Source of the DNA: JBDHWG01 sp046328505
GTDB lineage: Bacteria; Chloroflexota; Anaerolineae; Epilineales; JAHCIE01
Length of the DNA stretch: 64,000 nt
Assembly: GCA_046328505.1 (NCBI GenBank)
Contig: JAXLWL010000003.1
Span: forward strand, 1,178,001 to 1,242,000
Reading direction: 5' to 3'
Part shown: piece by piece, positions 52,215-60,285 of the stretch
Numbering within the stretch: the stretch's first letter is position 1
How the letters are laid out: every line of letters begins with the position of its first letter
Position numbers and translations under genes: made by a program
Notes under the pieces: generated by a model
The model's input: only the letters and a program-made list of their open reading frames with translations
Told to the model about the DNA's origin: nothing
Databases searched by the model: none

Positions 52215-53396
52215 TCAGCCAAGAATCACCTGACCCAGCAGGAACTTGAGGTAGCGGCCTTCGGGGAAGTGTGCCGGGACGGGGTGGTCGAGCGGCTGGC
52301 CAGCGTCGTGGAGGATGAGGAAGCGGCGGTGGGCAGCGGCGCCTGCCTCGGCCACCGCCGCCTGGAACGCGTCGTGGCTCACCTGCGCCGTGCAGCTCGC
52401 CGTCGCGAGCAGGCCGCCGGGCCGGACGACGCGCATCCCCAGCGTGTTCAGCCGCGTGTAGGCGCGCAGGGCGGCGTGGAGGTTCTGGCGCGAGCGGGCG
52501 AAGCTCGGCGGGTCGAGGATCACCAGGTCGAACTGGCGGCCCTCGGCGTGGTAGCGCGCCAGGCTCTCGAACACGTCGGCGACCTCGAACGCGTGGGCGT
52601 CGGGGTCGAAGCCGTTGCGCGTGAAGTTCTCCCGAGCATCGGCCAGGGCGTCCGCCGCCACATCCACGCTCGTGACGTGAGTGGCGCCGCCCCGCGCCGC
52701 ATAGACCGAGAATCCCCCGGTATAGGCAAACGCATTCAGCACCGTCTTGCCGCCGCTCCAGGCCTCGACCGTGCGGCGGTTGTCGCGCTGGTCGAGGAAC
52801 AGGCCCGTCTTCTGACCGGAGACGAGGTTGGCGCGGAAGACCAGCCCGTTCTCCTGGATCGTCAGGTCGCGAGGCGGCGGCGCGCCCCACAGGCGGACGA
52901 TGCGCTCGCCGGGGTCGTGGCCGTCGCCCGAATCGGCGGAGCGGTGCGGGCGGTGCAGGATACCCTTGAGGGGCGCGGCGGCACGGAGGGCGTCGACGAG
53001 CCAGGGGAGCAGCGTCTCGACCGACGCGGCGTACGTGGCGACCACGGCGAACTGGCCGTACAGGTCTACCGTGATGCCCGGCAGGCCGTCGCCCTCGCCG
53101 AACAGCCAGCGGTAGGCAGTCGTCGGCGTGGCACGGAGCGGGGCGCGGCGCTCCCACGCCTCGGCGACGCGGGCGGCAACCCAGGCGGCATCGGGGACGG
53201 CGCGGGTGGCGAAGAGGCGCACGGCAATCTGGCCGGCCGCGTCCCATAGACCGTACGCGGTGAAGCCGCCGCAGCGGACACGCACCCATGTTCCCGAAGG
53301 GAGCCGCGGCGCGTCGGGCAGGTGAGTGCGATACACCCAGGGGTGGCCCTGGGTGAGGTGGGATTTTAGGTGAGTGGGAAGAATCAGGTCGCGCAT
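52215..53396 (-). CDS. RlmI-like class I rRNA (cytosine-5) methyltransferase
   Basis: A 393-residue SAM-dependent methyltransferase with an N-terminal PUA-like domain (LILPTHLKSHLTQGHPWVYRTHL), a central RlmI-like region (GLPGITVDLYGQFAVV...GLVFRANLVSGQKTGLFLDQRDNR) and a Rossmann domain with motif I VLNAFAYTGGFSVYAARGGA and the catalytic-loop VILDPPSFARS. CTAQVSHDAF near the end carries the Cys typical of 5-methylcytosine formers. In E. coli RlmI modifies 23S rRNA C1962. Subfamily level is sure; the exact site is not. Confidence 0.85.
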   Translation of the reverse strand: MRDLILPTHLKSHLTQGHPWVYRTHLPDAPRLPSGTWVRVRCGGFTAYGLWDAAGQIAVRLFATRAVPDAAWVAARVAEAWERRAPLRATPTTAYRWLFGEGDGLPGITVDLYGQFAVVATYAASVETLLPWLVDALRAAAPLKGILHRPHRSADSGDGHDPGERIVRLWGAPPPRDLTIQENGLVFRANLVSGQKTGLFLDQRDNRRTVEAWSGGKTVLNAFAYTGGFSVYAARGGATHVTSVDVAADALADARENFTRNGFDPDAHAFEVADVFESLARYHAEGRQFDLVILDPPSFARSRQNLHAALRAYTRLNTLGMRVVRPGGLLATASCTAQVSHDAFQAAVAEAGAAAHRRFLILHDAGQPLDHPVPAHFPEGRYLKFLLGQVILG

Positions 53397-53429
53397 AGTG
53401 GGAATAGAATTCTGGGCCTGAGGGTGTTG

Positions 53430-53532
53430 CTTTGAGCGTAACGCAAAGTCCCTCGCAGCGGCGGGGGATGCTTCGTTTCACTCAGCATGACACTCAAGGG
53501 CGGGAGATTGCTTCGCTCCGCTCGCAATGACG
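53430..53532. repeat. two R1-family hairpin elements
   Basis: The first (53430-53492) has a diverged left arm (GCTTTGAGCGTAACGCAAAG) and right arm GATGCTTCGTTTCACTCAGC. The second is an isolated R1 right arm (53503-53532). Confidence 0.6.
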
Positions 53533-53540
53533 GGAGAGGG

Positions 53541-54908
53541 TTACTCGACGACGAGCTGGACGTTGGAGATCGAGCTGTCGAAGTCCCAGCCGGCGGCGCG
53601 AACCTCGACGCTCATGATCTGGAAGGGGAGCAGCCCTTCATTGTGGAGGTCGAACTCTACCGGCACCCAGACGCCCGGCTTGATCTGCTCGCCGTTGAGC
53701 GTCGGGTTGCCGTTGTCGTTCTGGACATAGAAGCCCTTGAACCACTCGACGTCCGAGCCGTACACGTCCTTGTACAGCACGCGCAGAATGAGAGGGTACT
53801 CTGTGGACAGGTAGCCGCCGCCGCTGAGGCTCTGGTTGTCGATCTTGACGTCGGCGCGGAGCTTGAGCGAGGTGTAGGGGTTAGGCAGGTTGCGGTTGAG
53901 CGTCTGAATGGCGCGGACTTCGGCGTGGTTGCCGCGGCCGGGCACAGTCTCGGACCCCATCCGTTTGAAGTGTAGCGCCTGGCGGTCGCCCGCGTCCATG
54001 ACCTCCCAGGTCGGGTCCACCGAGCCGCCATCGGTGCCCTGGTCGATCTTGATGTCCCACGGGCCGGTGCTGCCGCTCGGCGCGACCGCGCCTCGGTCAG
54101 TAAAGTCGCCGTCGGCGATCAGGTCCACCTCACCCGCCGTCGGCGCCGCGGGCAGGCGGCCGGCGACAACCCGAGTGTGCTCGCCACGGCGGACGGAGAC
54201 CGGCGCGCCGCCCGCGATGTTGGTGACCACAGCCGGGCTGTTGTAGGCCTGCACGTCGGTCGCGTCGCCGCCGACGTCGAAGAAGTAGCCGCCCTCGTTG
54301 AGCTGCGCGGCCATGTGCGGGGAGGTCACCTCGAAGGTCGTTTGGGGGGCGTTGGCGGAGATTTGCGGCGCGACGCCGATCTTGACGGTGCCGGACACGA
54401 CCTCCAGGGCGATCTCGCTCGGGCGCTGGCTCACACCCCACGCTCCAAAGCGCGGGGCACGCAGCGTGTCGAGGCGAACGACGGTGTTGGGGTAGACCTG
54501 GACGGTGCTGTTGTCAAAGAAGGTCAGCAGGCCGCGGGATTCGTTGTCCGTGACGATGGTTTGCCCCTCGTCGAGATGCGCCTGGTCCGAGACGGCGATG
54601 GGCACCGTGTTCGGCGCGGCGCGGACCTGGACGATGGGGCGGATGACCTCCAGGTCGGCCGTGCGCGCCATCATCGCGTTGTTGAGGTAGTAGCGCACGA
54701 CGATGGGGCCGCCTATGACAATTATGAGGAACGTCCCGAAAGCCGCGAGGAGAATGAGCCACGCTAACCGCTGATAGCGGCGGCGTTGGATCTCCCCCAC
54801 ACTCGGCGCCGTCAACGGCGCCTCCGCCACACTGGGACGCACGGCCGGCCCATCGGGTACAGGTGCCCGTGGGGGAGAGGTACGGGTGGACCGGGGAGAA
54901 GTCGCCAT
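53541..54908 (-). CDS. membrane-anchored FecR-like protein of unknown function
   Basis: 455 residues: a short cytoplasmic Pro-rich start, one transmembrane helix (LAWLILLAAFGTFLIIVIGG), then a FecR-type beta domain (about 110-245: STVQVYPNTVVRLDTL...SEIALEVVSGTVKI...TFEVTSPHMAAQL...VSVRRGEH). A C-terminal beta-sandwich-like domain (about 270-455) resembles carbohydrate-binding modules. ATG 54908 is one base after the stop of the acylphosphatase gene, so the two are transcribed together. FecR-type domains often sense envelope signals, but no sigma factor is adjacent. Confidence 0.68.
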   Translation of the reverse strand: MATSPRSTRTSPPRAPVPDGPAVRPSVAEAPLTAPSVGEIQRRRYQRLAWLILLAAFGTFLIIVIGGPIVVRYYLNNAMMARTADLEVIRPIVQVRAAPNTVPIAVSDQAHLDEGQTIVTDNESRGLLTFFDNSTVQVYPNTVVRLDTLRAPRFGAWGVSQRPSEIALEVVSGTVKIGVAPQISANAPQTTFEVTSPHMAAQLNEGGYFFDVGGDATDVQAYNSPAVVTNIAGGAPVSVRRGEHTRVVAGRLPAAPTAGEVDLIADGDFTDRGAVAPSGSTGPWDIKIDQGTDGGSVDPTWEVMDAGDRQALHFKRMGSETVPGRGNHAEVRAIQTLNRNLPNPYTSLKLRADVKIDNQSLSGGGYLSTEYPLILRVLYKDVYGSDVEWFKGFYVQNDNGNPTLNGEQIKPGVWVPVEFDLHNEGLLPFQIMSVEVRAAGWDFDSSISNVQLVVE

Positions 54909-54909
54909 G

Positions 54910-55191
54910 CTAGAAGCGCACCCGGAAGTCTGACAGGTTGCTCGCCGGCTCTTGCCAGGCGACGTGGACCTCGCGGACACGCGCGCCGGGCGGGCCGTCA
55001 TGCAGCCAGCCCGCGAGCTTTTGCAGCTGGGGCCGCGGCCCTTCGGCCACAACCTCTACGCTTCCATCGATCCGGTTCGCGACCCAGCCGACCAATCCTA
55101 GTGAAAAGGCCTGTCTCTGGGTTGCCTGTCGGAAACCGACGCCCTGCACGCGGCCGGTGACCGTCGCGTGCAGACGAGCCAGCTCTGTCAT
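54910..55191 (-). CDS. acyP: acylphosphatase
   Basis: A 93-residue enzyme that hydrolyses acyl phosphates. Catalytic Arg21 is in VTGRVQGVGFR and Asn39 in GWVANRIDGSVEVVAEG; their 18-residue spacing equals that of the muscle enzyme (Arg23/Asn41). ATG 55191 has AGGAGAG upstream and follows closely after a good promoter. First gene of a two-gene operon with the FecR-like gene. Confidence 0.93.
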   Translation of the reverse strand: MTELARLHATVTGRVQGVGFRQATQRQAFSLGLVGWVANRIDGSVEVVAEGPRPQLQKLAGWLHDGPPGARVREVHVAWQEPASNLSDFRVRF

Positions 55192-55213
55192 AAAGGGGGT
55201 CTCTCCTGCGCGA

Positions 55214-55242
55214 AGTATAGCATGAAGAAACCGTGATGACAA
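55214..55242 (-). promoter_or_regulatory. promoter of the acylphosphatase operon
   Basis: Minus strand TTGTCA (55242-55237), 17 bases, TATACT (55219-55214). The predicted transcript starts at about 55207, with the ribosome-binding site almost at its 5' end. Confidence 0.6.
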
Positions 55243-55326
55243 AACACCGGCTGCACGCCGACGGGGGGCATACGGTTAACTATGCCCCCTATATCGCACA
55301 TATCCTGTGCCACCGCGAAGATGGGC

Positions 55327-56277
55327 TTAGTGGGTGACGGCTTCCGGCACGTGGAAATCGTAGTGGACGCCGGTCATGCCCTCAGACACCTGCCATAGCC
55401 GCTTCGCCAGCGCCTCATCGTACGAGGCCGCGTTCGAGCTGACCTTGTCCGGATACCCACGCGAGCCGCCCATACCCGTCGGGCCGATATAGTCGCAGCC
55501 GTTGACGTCCGGCGCGGTCGCGGCGTACAGGGTGGGCAGGGCGCCCATCGCGGCGCTCTGGGCAAAGAGGCGGTTGCCCACGCTCATGAACGCTGCCCGC
55601 AGACGCGAGCCGGACATGCGCGGCCCGGCGTGCTGGAGATTGGTGGCCGCGTAGCCCGGGTGGCAGCCGACGCTGATGGCGTCAACCTGATTGGCGGCGA
55701 ACCGGCGTTGCAGCTCGTAGGCGAAGAGCAGGTTGGCGAGCTTGCTCTGGCTGTACGCGCCCCACTCACTGTAGCTATCCTTGCCATCCAGATTGTCGAA
55801 GTTCACGCGGCCCCTGGTGTGGAGCGAGCTACTCACCGTGACGACGCGAGCGCCGGGCGCGGCCATGATCGCCGGGAGCAGGAGACCGGTCAGGGCGTAG
55901 TGGCCGAGGTGGTTCGTGCCAAAGTGGACCTCGAAGCCGTCGGCGGTGGTGTGGTAGGGCAGCGCCATGACGCCGGCGTTGTTGACCAGGATGGGCAGCG
56001 CCTCGCCCCGCGCCAGGAATGCTTCGGCGAAGCTTCGGACGCTGGCCTGGTCAGCCAGGTCGAGCGCCATGACTTCCACCGCCGCCTTTGGCGTCTCCTG
56101 GCGAATACTGGCGGCGGCCTGCTCACCCTTATCGACGCTGCGGACAGCCAGGATGACCCGCGCACCCTTGGCCGCGAGGGCGCGCGCCGCCTCGTAGCCG
56201 ATGCCACTGTTCCCACCGGTGATGATGACGGTCTTGCCCGCCTGATCGGGAATATCGCTAACGCTCCATTTGCTCAC
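55327..56277 (-). CDS. short-chain dehydrogenase/reductase (retinol-dehydrogenase-like)
   Basis: A 316-residue NAD(P)-dependent oxidoreductase with nucleotide motif TGGNSGIG (20-27), NNAG, the catalytic Ser in VVTVSSSLHTRG and YSQSK with catalytic Tyr and Lys. The extended length and C-terminal segment resemble the WWOX/retinol dehydrogenase-like group. GTG start. The substrate is unknown. It is transcribed convergently toward the acylphosphatase promoter side, with 135 bases between. Confidence 0.88.
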   Translation of the reverse strand: MSKWSVSDIPDQAGKTVIITGGNSGIGYEAARALAAKGARVILAVRSVDKGEQAAASIRQETPKAAVEVMALDLADQASVRSFAEAFLARGEALPILVNNAGVMALPYHTTADGFEVHFGTNHLGHYALTGLLLPAIMAAPGARVVTVSSSLHTRGRVNFDNLDGKDSYSEWGAYSQSKLANLLFAYELQRRFAANQVDAISVGCHPGYAATNLQHAGPRMSGSRLRAAFMSVGNRLFAQSAAMGALPTLYAATAPDVNGCDYIGPTGMGGSRGYPDKVSSNAASYDEALAKRLWQVSEGMTGVHYDFHVPEAVTH

Positions 56278-56380
56278 GATTGGGCCCTTTCCTTATGCAT
56301 TGCAGTCACGCGTATCCATCAATTCAGAGTCCGCCAGTACTGTGTTCCTTTCGCCAGGAAGAGGGCGAGCCGGATGAGGG

Positions 56381-56408
56381 TTGACAGGATGCGCGGTGTC
56401 AGTAAGCT
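56381..56408 (+). promoter_or_regulatory. candidate promoter for the APH-fold gene
   Basis: A perfect TTGACA (56381-56386), 16 bases, TAAGCT (56403-56408). The weak -10 resembles the TAAGGT used before the CoA-transferase gene. Confidence 0.42.
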
Positions 56409-56432
56409 TTGTATTACGTATAGGAGGATTCG

Positions 56433-57554
56433 ATGGCCGAGAGTTATCTTCCCCAGATTCTATCCAAGGGCGGCTATACCGCCTTGATGCGCGTCGTGCT
56501 GGACCAGGACGACCTGGTGCTGGACGACTTACAGAGCGAGCCGCTGCCCTCGGCTCGCCCCAACGACGGACCGCTCTACCGCATCCACCTCACCGGCAGC
56601 GGTGAGGCCGGCCGCGCCGAGCTCGATGTCGTCCTGCGGGTGCTGCCAGGCCCAACGTGGAGCGAGGCCTTCAACCCACGCCTTGACGCGCCGGCTGAGA
56701 TAGCCGCCCTGGAGAGCGACCTGCTCTCGGTGCTGCCATCCAGCATCGTCGACCCGACGATCGCCAGCGCTCGCGCGCGAGAGGGGCGGCCGGCGTGGAT
56801 CATGACGTCGCCACTCGCCGAAACGCTGGGGCCGGCGCGCCTGGAAGCGCGCTTGAGCGACGAGGAAGTGCGGCTGATGCTGTACCGCCTCGCGGAAATG
56901 CACGCGCTGCACTGGGACGCCGGGTCTGTGCTCGATTTTGTCTACCCGTGGCTGACGCGGCAGGCCGAGTGGGTGCGCGGCGCGACATCCCTCTACGCCG
57001 GCGCCATGGCGGGTGATCTGCCGGAGGGGCTGGCGAGTCTGGTGCTCCAGGCCAACGCGCCGAACGCAGGCGAGAATCTGCGCGCCTTGTTTGACGCGCT
57101 TCCACTAGAAGACGCCGAGGTGCTTTATCGCGTGCTTCAGTCCCCCGATGCCCTCATCGAGCGCCTGGCCGCCGCGCCGCCCACCGTGGTCCACGGCGCG
57201 CCGACGGTCGCCAACATCGGCCTGTCGGACGACCACCTGGTTGTCGTGGACTGGGCTGGCATCCAGGTCGCGCCGTCGTCGTGGGATGTGTGGGCGCTGT
57301 GGTCGAGCCTCCGCGAGCCGCCGCTGTCGAGCGCCGAGGCGGCGAGCTTCTATCTCGATGCGCTGGATACGCTGTTGGAAGAGGGTGTGGACCGAGAGGC
57401 GTGGGAAAGGAGCTACGCGGCGACACCGGTCGCGGCGTTCCTGCTGCGCGACCTGGCCGACGTCGCCGGCGCATCGCCGAACGACGTTCCGGACCCGGCC
57501 GCCATCGACCGCGCGAGACACGCCGCCGCAACCGCCCGAGAGATAGGTCTCTAA
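56433..57554 (+). CDS. aminoglycoside-phosphotransferase-fold protein lacking the catalytic Asp
   Basis: 373 residues resembling APH/choline-kinase-like proteins. LMLYRLAEMHALHW is the conserved helix, TVVHGAPTVANIG (His254 to Asn261) stands where HGDxxxxN occurs in active kinases, and VVVDWAGIQVAPSSWDVWAL carries the metal-binding Asp273. The catalytic Asp is Ala256, so it may be a pseudokinase or bind rather than phosphorylate its ligand. The N-terminal lobe is poorly conserved. AGGAGG precedes the ATG. Confidence 0.7.
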   Translation: MAESYLPQILSKGGYTALMRVVLDQDDLVLDDLQSEPLPSARPNDGPLYRIHLTGSGEAGRAELDVVLRVLPGPTWSEAFNPRLDAPAEIAALESDLLSVLPSSIVDPTIASARAREGRPAWIMTSPLAETLGPARLEARLSDEEVRLMLYRLAEMHALHWDAGSVLDFVYPWLTRQAEWVRGATSLYAGAMAGDLPEGLASLVLQANAPNAGENLRALFDALPLEDAEVLYRVLQSPDALIERLAAAPPTVVHGAPTVANIGLSDDHLVVVDWAGIQVAPSSWDVWALWSSLREPPLSSAEAASFYLDALDTLLEEGVDREAWERSYAATPVAAFLLRDLADVAGASPNDVPDPAAIDRARHAAATAREIGL

Positions 57555-57621
57555 GAGAGAACCACGGAAGACACGGAATAGTCGGCAACGGGCGGGAGGC
57601 TCTGAGGAGAGCGAGGCGTGT

Positions 57622-58027
57622 ATGCCAAAGGTTCAGGTTACTTCACACATCGAGATCGACATTGACGAGGTCCTGGAAGGCGTCGCCCGGCTCGACAACC
57701 AGGCGTTGGAGCAGTTCGTGGACCGAGTCATCGCCCTGCGCGCAACGTAACGCTCCGAGCTTGCCTAAGATCGAGGCCGAGTTGCTTGAGCAGATCAATC
57801 GTGGCGTGCCGCCTGAAGTACGCCAACCGTACGGCGAGCTGAATGACAAACTGCACGACGAAACGATCACACCAGAGGAGCAGCGGGAGCTATTGGAGCT
57901 GAGCGACGAGATTGAGCTTGCAGATGCGGAGCGGATACGTCATCTCACGGCCCTGGCGCAATTGCGAAACATCCCCGTTGACACCCTCATGAGCCAGCTC
58001 GGCATCCGCCGCCCCAACTATGCCTAG
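57622..58027 (+). pseudogene. conserved protein found beside HNH endonucleases, frameshifted
   Basis: The first part reads MPKVQVTSHIEIDIDEVLEG...VDRVIALRA and stops at 57750. A second part in the next frame reads QRNAPSLPKIEAELLEQINRGVP...TLMSQLGIRRPNYA and stops at 58027. Together they form a coherent protein of about 134 residues, helical and acidic, of a type often placed directly before an HNH endonuclease gene. The break is in the CGCGCAACG stretch near 57738-57747 (two bases lost or one gained). The stop overlaps the start of the HNH frame. Role unknown. Confidence 0.7.
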
Positions 58028-58457
58028 AGTGCGTTATTCCAGGGATGTACAACGCGTAGTGATCGAGCGTGCTCAGGGCCGTTGTGAATACTGTCAGAGT
58101 CGCGCGGACTACGCGACCGAAACATCTGCTGTGGAGCATACCATCCCGCTCAGCTGAGGCGGGACGAATGAGTTAGACAATCTAGCGCTCGCTTGTTCAG
58201 GCTGTAACGGCCGGAAATACAACAAGACAGAGGCACTGGATCCTACCGACGGCAAGCTGGTGGGAATCTTCAACCCGCGACAACAGCAATGGCAAGAGCA
58301 CTTCGGTTGGAGCGAGGACTATTCGCATATAGTAGGGCTGACTCCTACTGGTCGAGCGACCGTCGACGTGCTGCAGTTGAACCGTGCAGGGCTCGTCAAC
58401 ATGCGACGGGCCGTGTATGCCATCGGTAGACATCCGCCCCGCCTCAATGAAGATTAG
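58020..58457 (+). pseudogene. HNH endonuclease interrupted by one in-frame stop
   Basis: 145 codons from ATG 58020 read MPRVRYSRDVQRVVIERAQG, then CEYCQ, VEHTIPLS, a TGA at 58155-58157, then GGTNELDNLALACSGCNGRK and on to the stop at 58457. The zinc pairs CEYC and CSGC, the metal-binding EHTIP and the final Asn/Lys motif of the HNH fold are all present. The TGA stands where Arg or Lys (for example CGA) is usual. One substitution explains the loss. With the frameshifted partner it looks like a decayed nuclease module, or two base errors in a row. Confidence 0.78.
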
Positions 58458-58485
58458 AGTAGCATTTGGCACACCAAACGCCAAA

Positions 58486-58511
58486 AGGCCATCCCCATGT
58501 GGGGATGGCCT
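58486..58511. terminator. bidirectional hairpin terminator
   Basis: AGGCCATCCCC and GGGGATGGCCT form a perfect 11-base stem with loop ATGT. On the minus strand the stem is followed by TTTT, placing it as the terminator of rpsT; it can also end the HNH transcript. Confidence 0.7.
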
Positions 58512-58553
58512 GGCATTTGCTTGCGGTTATTAGCGCAAACGTCGCGGTGGCTG

Positions 58554-58619
58554 TGTCATGCTCAGCGAAACGAAGCACCCCGGCGCGGCCGGGGACTATG
58601 ATCGCTGCTCAGCGTGACC
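58554..58619. repeat. short R1-like hairpin
   Basis: TGTCATGCTCAGCGAAACGA against GATCGCTGCTCAGCGTGACC, with an inner CCCCGGC/GCCGGGG stem. It lies just after the rpsT stop. Confidence 0.55.
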
Positions 58620-58635
58620 GCGACGCGGCGAGTAT

Positions 58636-58932
58636 CTAGCGCGCAGTCGCCGGGCTCGAGCCGGCCGCGGCCTCAGCCTGCTTGATGCGCTGGGCCAGGC
58701 GCGACTTGTGGCGCGAGGCGTTGTTCTTGTGGATGATGCCCTTCTCAGCGGCCTTGTCCAGCGCGCTCTGCGCCTCGACGAACGAAGCCTGGGCTGTGGC
58801 CAGGTCGCCGGCATCGAGGGCCTTCAGCGTCTTCTTCATGAAGGTGCGGGAGCGCGAGATAAACCAGCGATTGCGCTCGCGGCGCCGATCGTTCTGGCGA
58901 ATAGCCTTCTCAGCAGCTTTCGTGTTAGCCAA
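58636..58932 (-). CDS. rpsT: 30S ribosomal protein S20
   Basis: A 98-residue basic protein that binds 16S rRNA early in 30S assembly. ANTKAAEKAIRQNDRRRERN and the SRSRTFMKKTLKAL...KGIIHKNNASRHKSRLAQRI segments are diagnostic. The start is TTG at 58932, with GGGAGG eight bases upstream; homology begins exactly there. E. coli rpsT likewise uses a rare UUG start, thought to limit translation. Confidence 0.93.
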   Translation of the reverse strand: MANTKAAEKAIRQNDRRRERNRWFISRSRTFMKKTLKALDAGDLATAQASFVEAQSALDKAAEKGIIHKNNASRHKSRLAQRIKQAEAAAGSSPATAR

Positions 58933-58997
58933 CTTCAATTCCTCCCAAATAGCGACATGCCGACGGCATGAAATGAGTCCATGTGAACGACAGGTAA

Positions 58998-59027
58998 TTC
59001 TACACCGACTCCCGCGCCCTGTCCAAT
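58998..59027 (-). promoter_or_regulatory. candidate promoter for rpsT
   Basis: Minus strand TTGGAC (59027-59022), 18 bases, TAGAAT (59003-58998), 66 bases before the start. Confidence 0.42.
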
Positions 59028-59040
59028 TTCGCGCTGGCAC

Positions 59041-59069
59041 TTGCCGCGCCGACGGTCCGGTGTTATAGT
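59041..59069 (+). promoter_or_regulatory. orphan promoter facing right
   Basis: TTGCCG (59041-59046), 17 bases, TATAGT (59064-59069), back to back with the rpsT promoter. The next recognised gene starts nearly 400 bases later. Confidence 0.4.
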
Positions 59070-59075
59070 CACCAG

Positions 59076-59235
59076 GGAAGCTGTAGGAGCCATGGTCGCC
59101 GTCTTTTGCCAAGTGTCGGAGCAAGCGCCGGAGCGCGGCCTGCTGAAGCCACGCCGCTGAGAATGCAAAGTCCGTTCGGGACTCAAGCAGTCCGCAAGAC
59201 TTCCCGGGACCTCTGGAGACGCTCCGCTTCGCGGC
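59076..59235 (+). ncRNA. candidate structured leader or small RNA with a 22-codon ORF
   Basis: It begins at the expected start of the orphan promoter. A 22-codon frame (ATG 59092 to TGA 59158-59160, MVAVFCQVSEQAPERGLLKPRR) has TAGGAG upstream. Beyond it two small hairpins follow: AGTCC-GTTCG-GGACT and AGTC-CGCAA-GACT. No known RNA family is recognised; it is not a T-box by its conserved antiterminator. It may be a leader for the SDR gene or an independent small RNA. Confidence 0.25.
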
Positions 59236-59252
59236 TCAGAACACCACACTAC

Positions 59253-59374
59253 TGTCATTGCGAGGAGCGCGTCAGCGCGACGAAGCAATCTCTGGGTGGC
59301 TGACAGCAACGCCATAGCGGTGCAGACTGCCTTTGACGCGGGCGGGAGATTGCTTCGCTGCGCTCGCAATGACA
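59253..59374. repeat. R1 palindromic repeat, complete, in composite context
   Basis: Both arms are intact. CAGAACAC just before (59237) and GTGTTCT after (59383) extend the symmetry, showing a larger composite of about 150 bases. Confidence 0.8.
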
Positions 59375-59459
59375 GCATGGCCGTGTTCTCGTACTGGCAC
59401 GTGCTACCATGGGTATGGAGGCATCAGCATGACAGTCCAGGCTATTTCAAGGGGGTCGC

Positions 59460-60236
59460 ATGAGATTGACGGATCAGACTGCCCTCGTGACCGGGTCCAG
59501 CCGCGGCATTGGCCGCGCCATCGCCGTCGCGTATGCGCGCGAGGGAGCGCGTGTCGCCATCCACGGGCGGACGGAGGACGAGCTACAGAAGACGCGAAGC
59601 GAGATCGAAGCAGCCGGCGGGCAATGCGTCTCGATCCTGGCGGACCTGGGCGAACCGGGCATGGCCGACAGTGTCTACCAACAGGCGCGGCAGGCGCTCG
59701 GCGTCATCGACATCCTGGTCAATAACGCCGGCATGGGTAGTTCGGCCAGCCTGCGCGCTGTGGTCGACTTCGACGACGCCTTCTGGGAAAAGACGCTGTA
59801 CGTCAACCTCACCGTTCCATATCTGCTGACGAAGCGCGTCCTGCCGGAGATGCTCGCCCAGAAGTACGGGCGCATCATCAACGTCTCATCCATCAACGGC
59901 CGGGTGCCGGCGATGCACGCCGCCGCCTATGTCGCCAGCAAGCACGGCCTGCTGGGGCTTACACGCGTCACGGCGCTGGAGGTGGCGAAGGACGGCGTCA
60001 CCGTCAACGCCATCTGCCCCGGCCCGGTGCGCACGCGCATGAACGACCTTCGAGTCGCCTACGATTCCGAGCGTCTGGGCAAGGCGCAGGGCGAGTATGA
60101 AGAAGGCATGACGCCTATCGGGCGCCGCCTCGACGCCGACGAGGTCGCGCCCCTCGCCGTGTTCCTCGCCAGCCGCGAGGCCACCGTCATCACCGGTCAG
60201 TCCTACGACATCGACGGCGGCGCCGTCATGGCGTAA
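59460..60236 (+). CDS. short-chain dehydrogenase/reductase (FabG/glucose-dehydrogenase-like)
   Basis: A 258-residue classical SDR with TGSSRGIG (11-18), NNAGMG, the catalytic Ser in INVSSINGR, YVASK with catalytic Tyr and Lys, and the C-terminal ITGQSYDIDGGAVMA. GGGGGTCGC precedes the ATG. It is the first of three oxidoreductase genes on this strand; the substrate is unknown. Confidence 0.9.
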   Translation: MRLTDQTALVTGSSRGIGRAIAVAYAREGARVAIHGRTEDELQKTRSEIEAAGGQCVSILADLGEPGMADSVYQQARQALGVIDILVNNAGMGSSASLRAVVDFDDAFWEKTLYVNLTVPYLLTKRVLPEMLAQKYGRIINVSSINGRVPAMHAAAYVASKHGLLGLTRVTALEVAKDGVTVNAICPGPVRTRMNDLRVAYDSERLGKAQGEYEEGMTPIGRRLDADEVAPLAVFLASREATVITGQSYDIDGGAVMA

Positions 60237-60252
60237 ACCAAGTGCTATTTTG

Positions 60253-60261
60253 TGGTACAAT
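60253..60261 (+). promoter_or_regulatory. extended -10 promoter for the aldo/keto reductase pair
   Basis: TGG followed by TACAAT (60256-60261), 25 bases before the ATG; no clear -35. Confidence 0.35.
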
Positions 60262-60285
60262 AAAAACACACACAGGAGATTGGGC

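Noticed and set aside
55243..55326. Possible tRNA or small RNA between the acylphosphatase and SDR genes
   Set aside because: No cloverleaf, no T-arm GTTCRA sequence in proper place.
58155..58157. TGA in the HNH frame as selenocysteine
   Set aside because: The position is normally Arg or Lys, not Cys, and no SECIS-like structure or sel genes are seen.
59076..59235. T-box or known tRNA-type leader
   Set aside because: The conserved T-box antiterminator core and specifier features are not visible.
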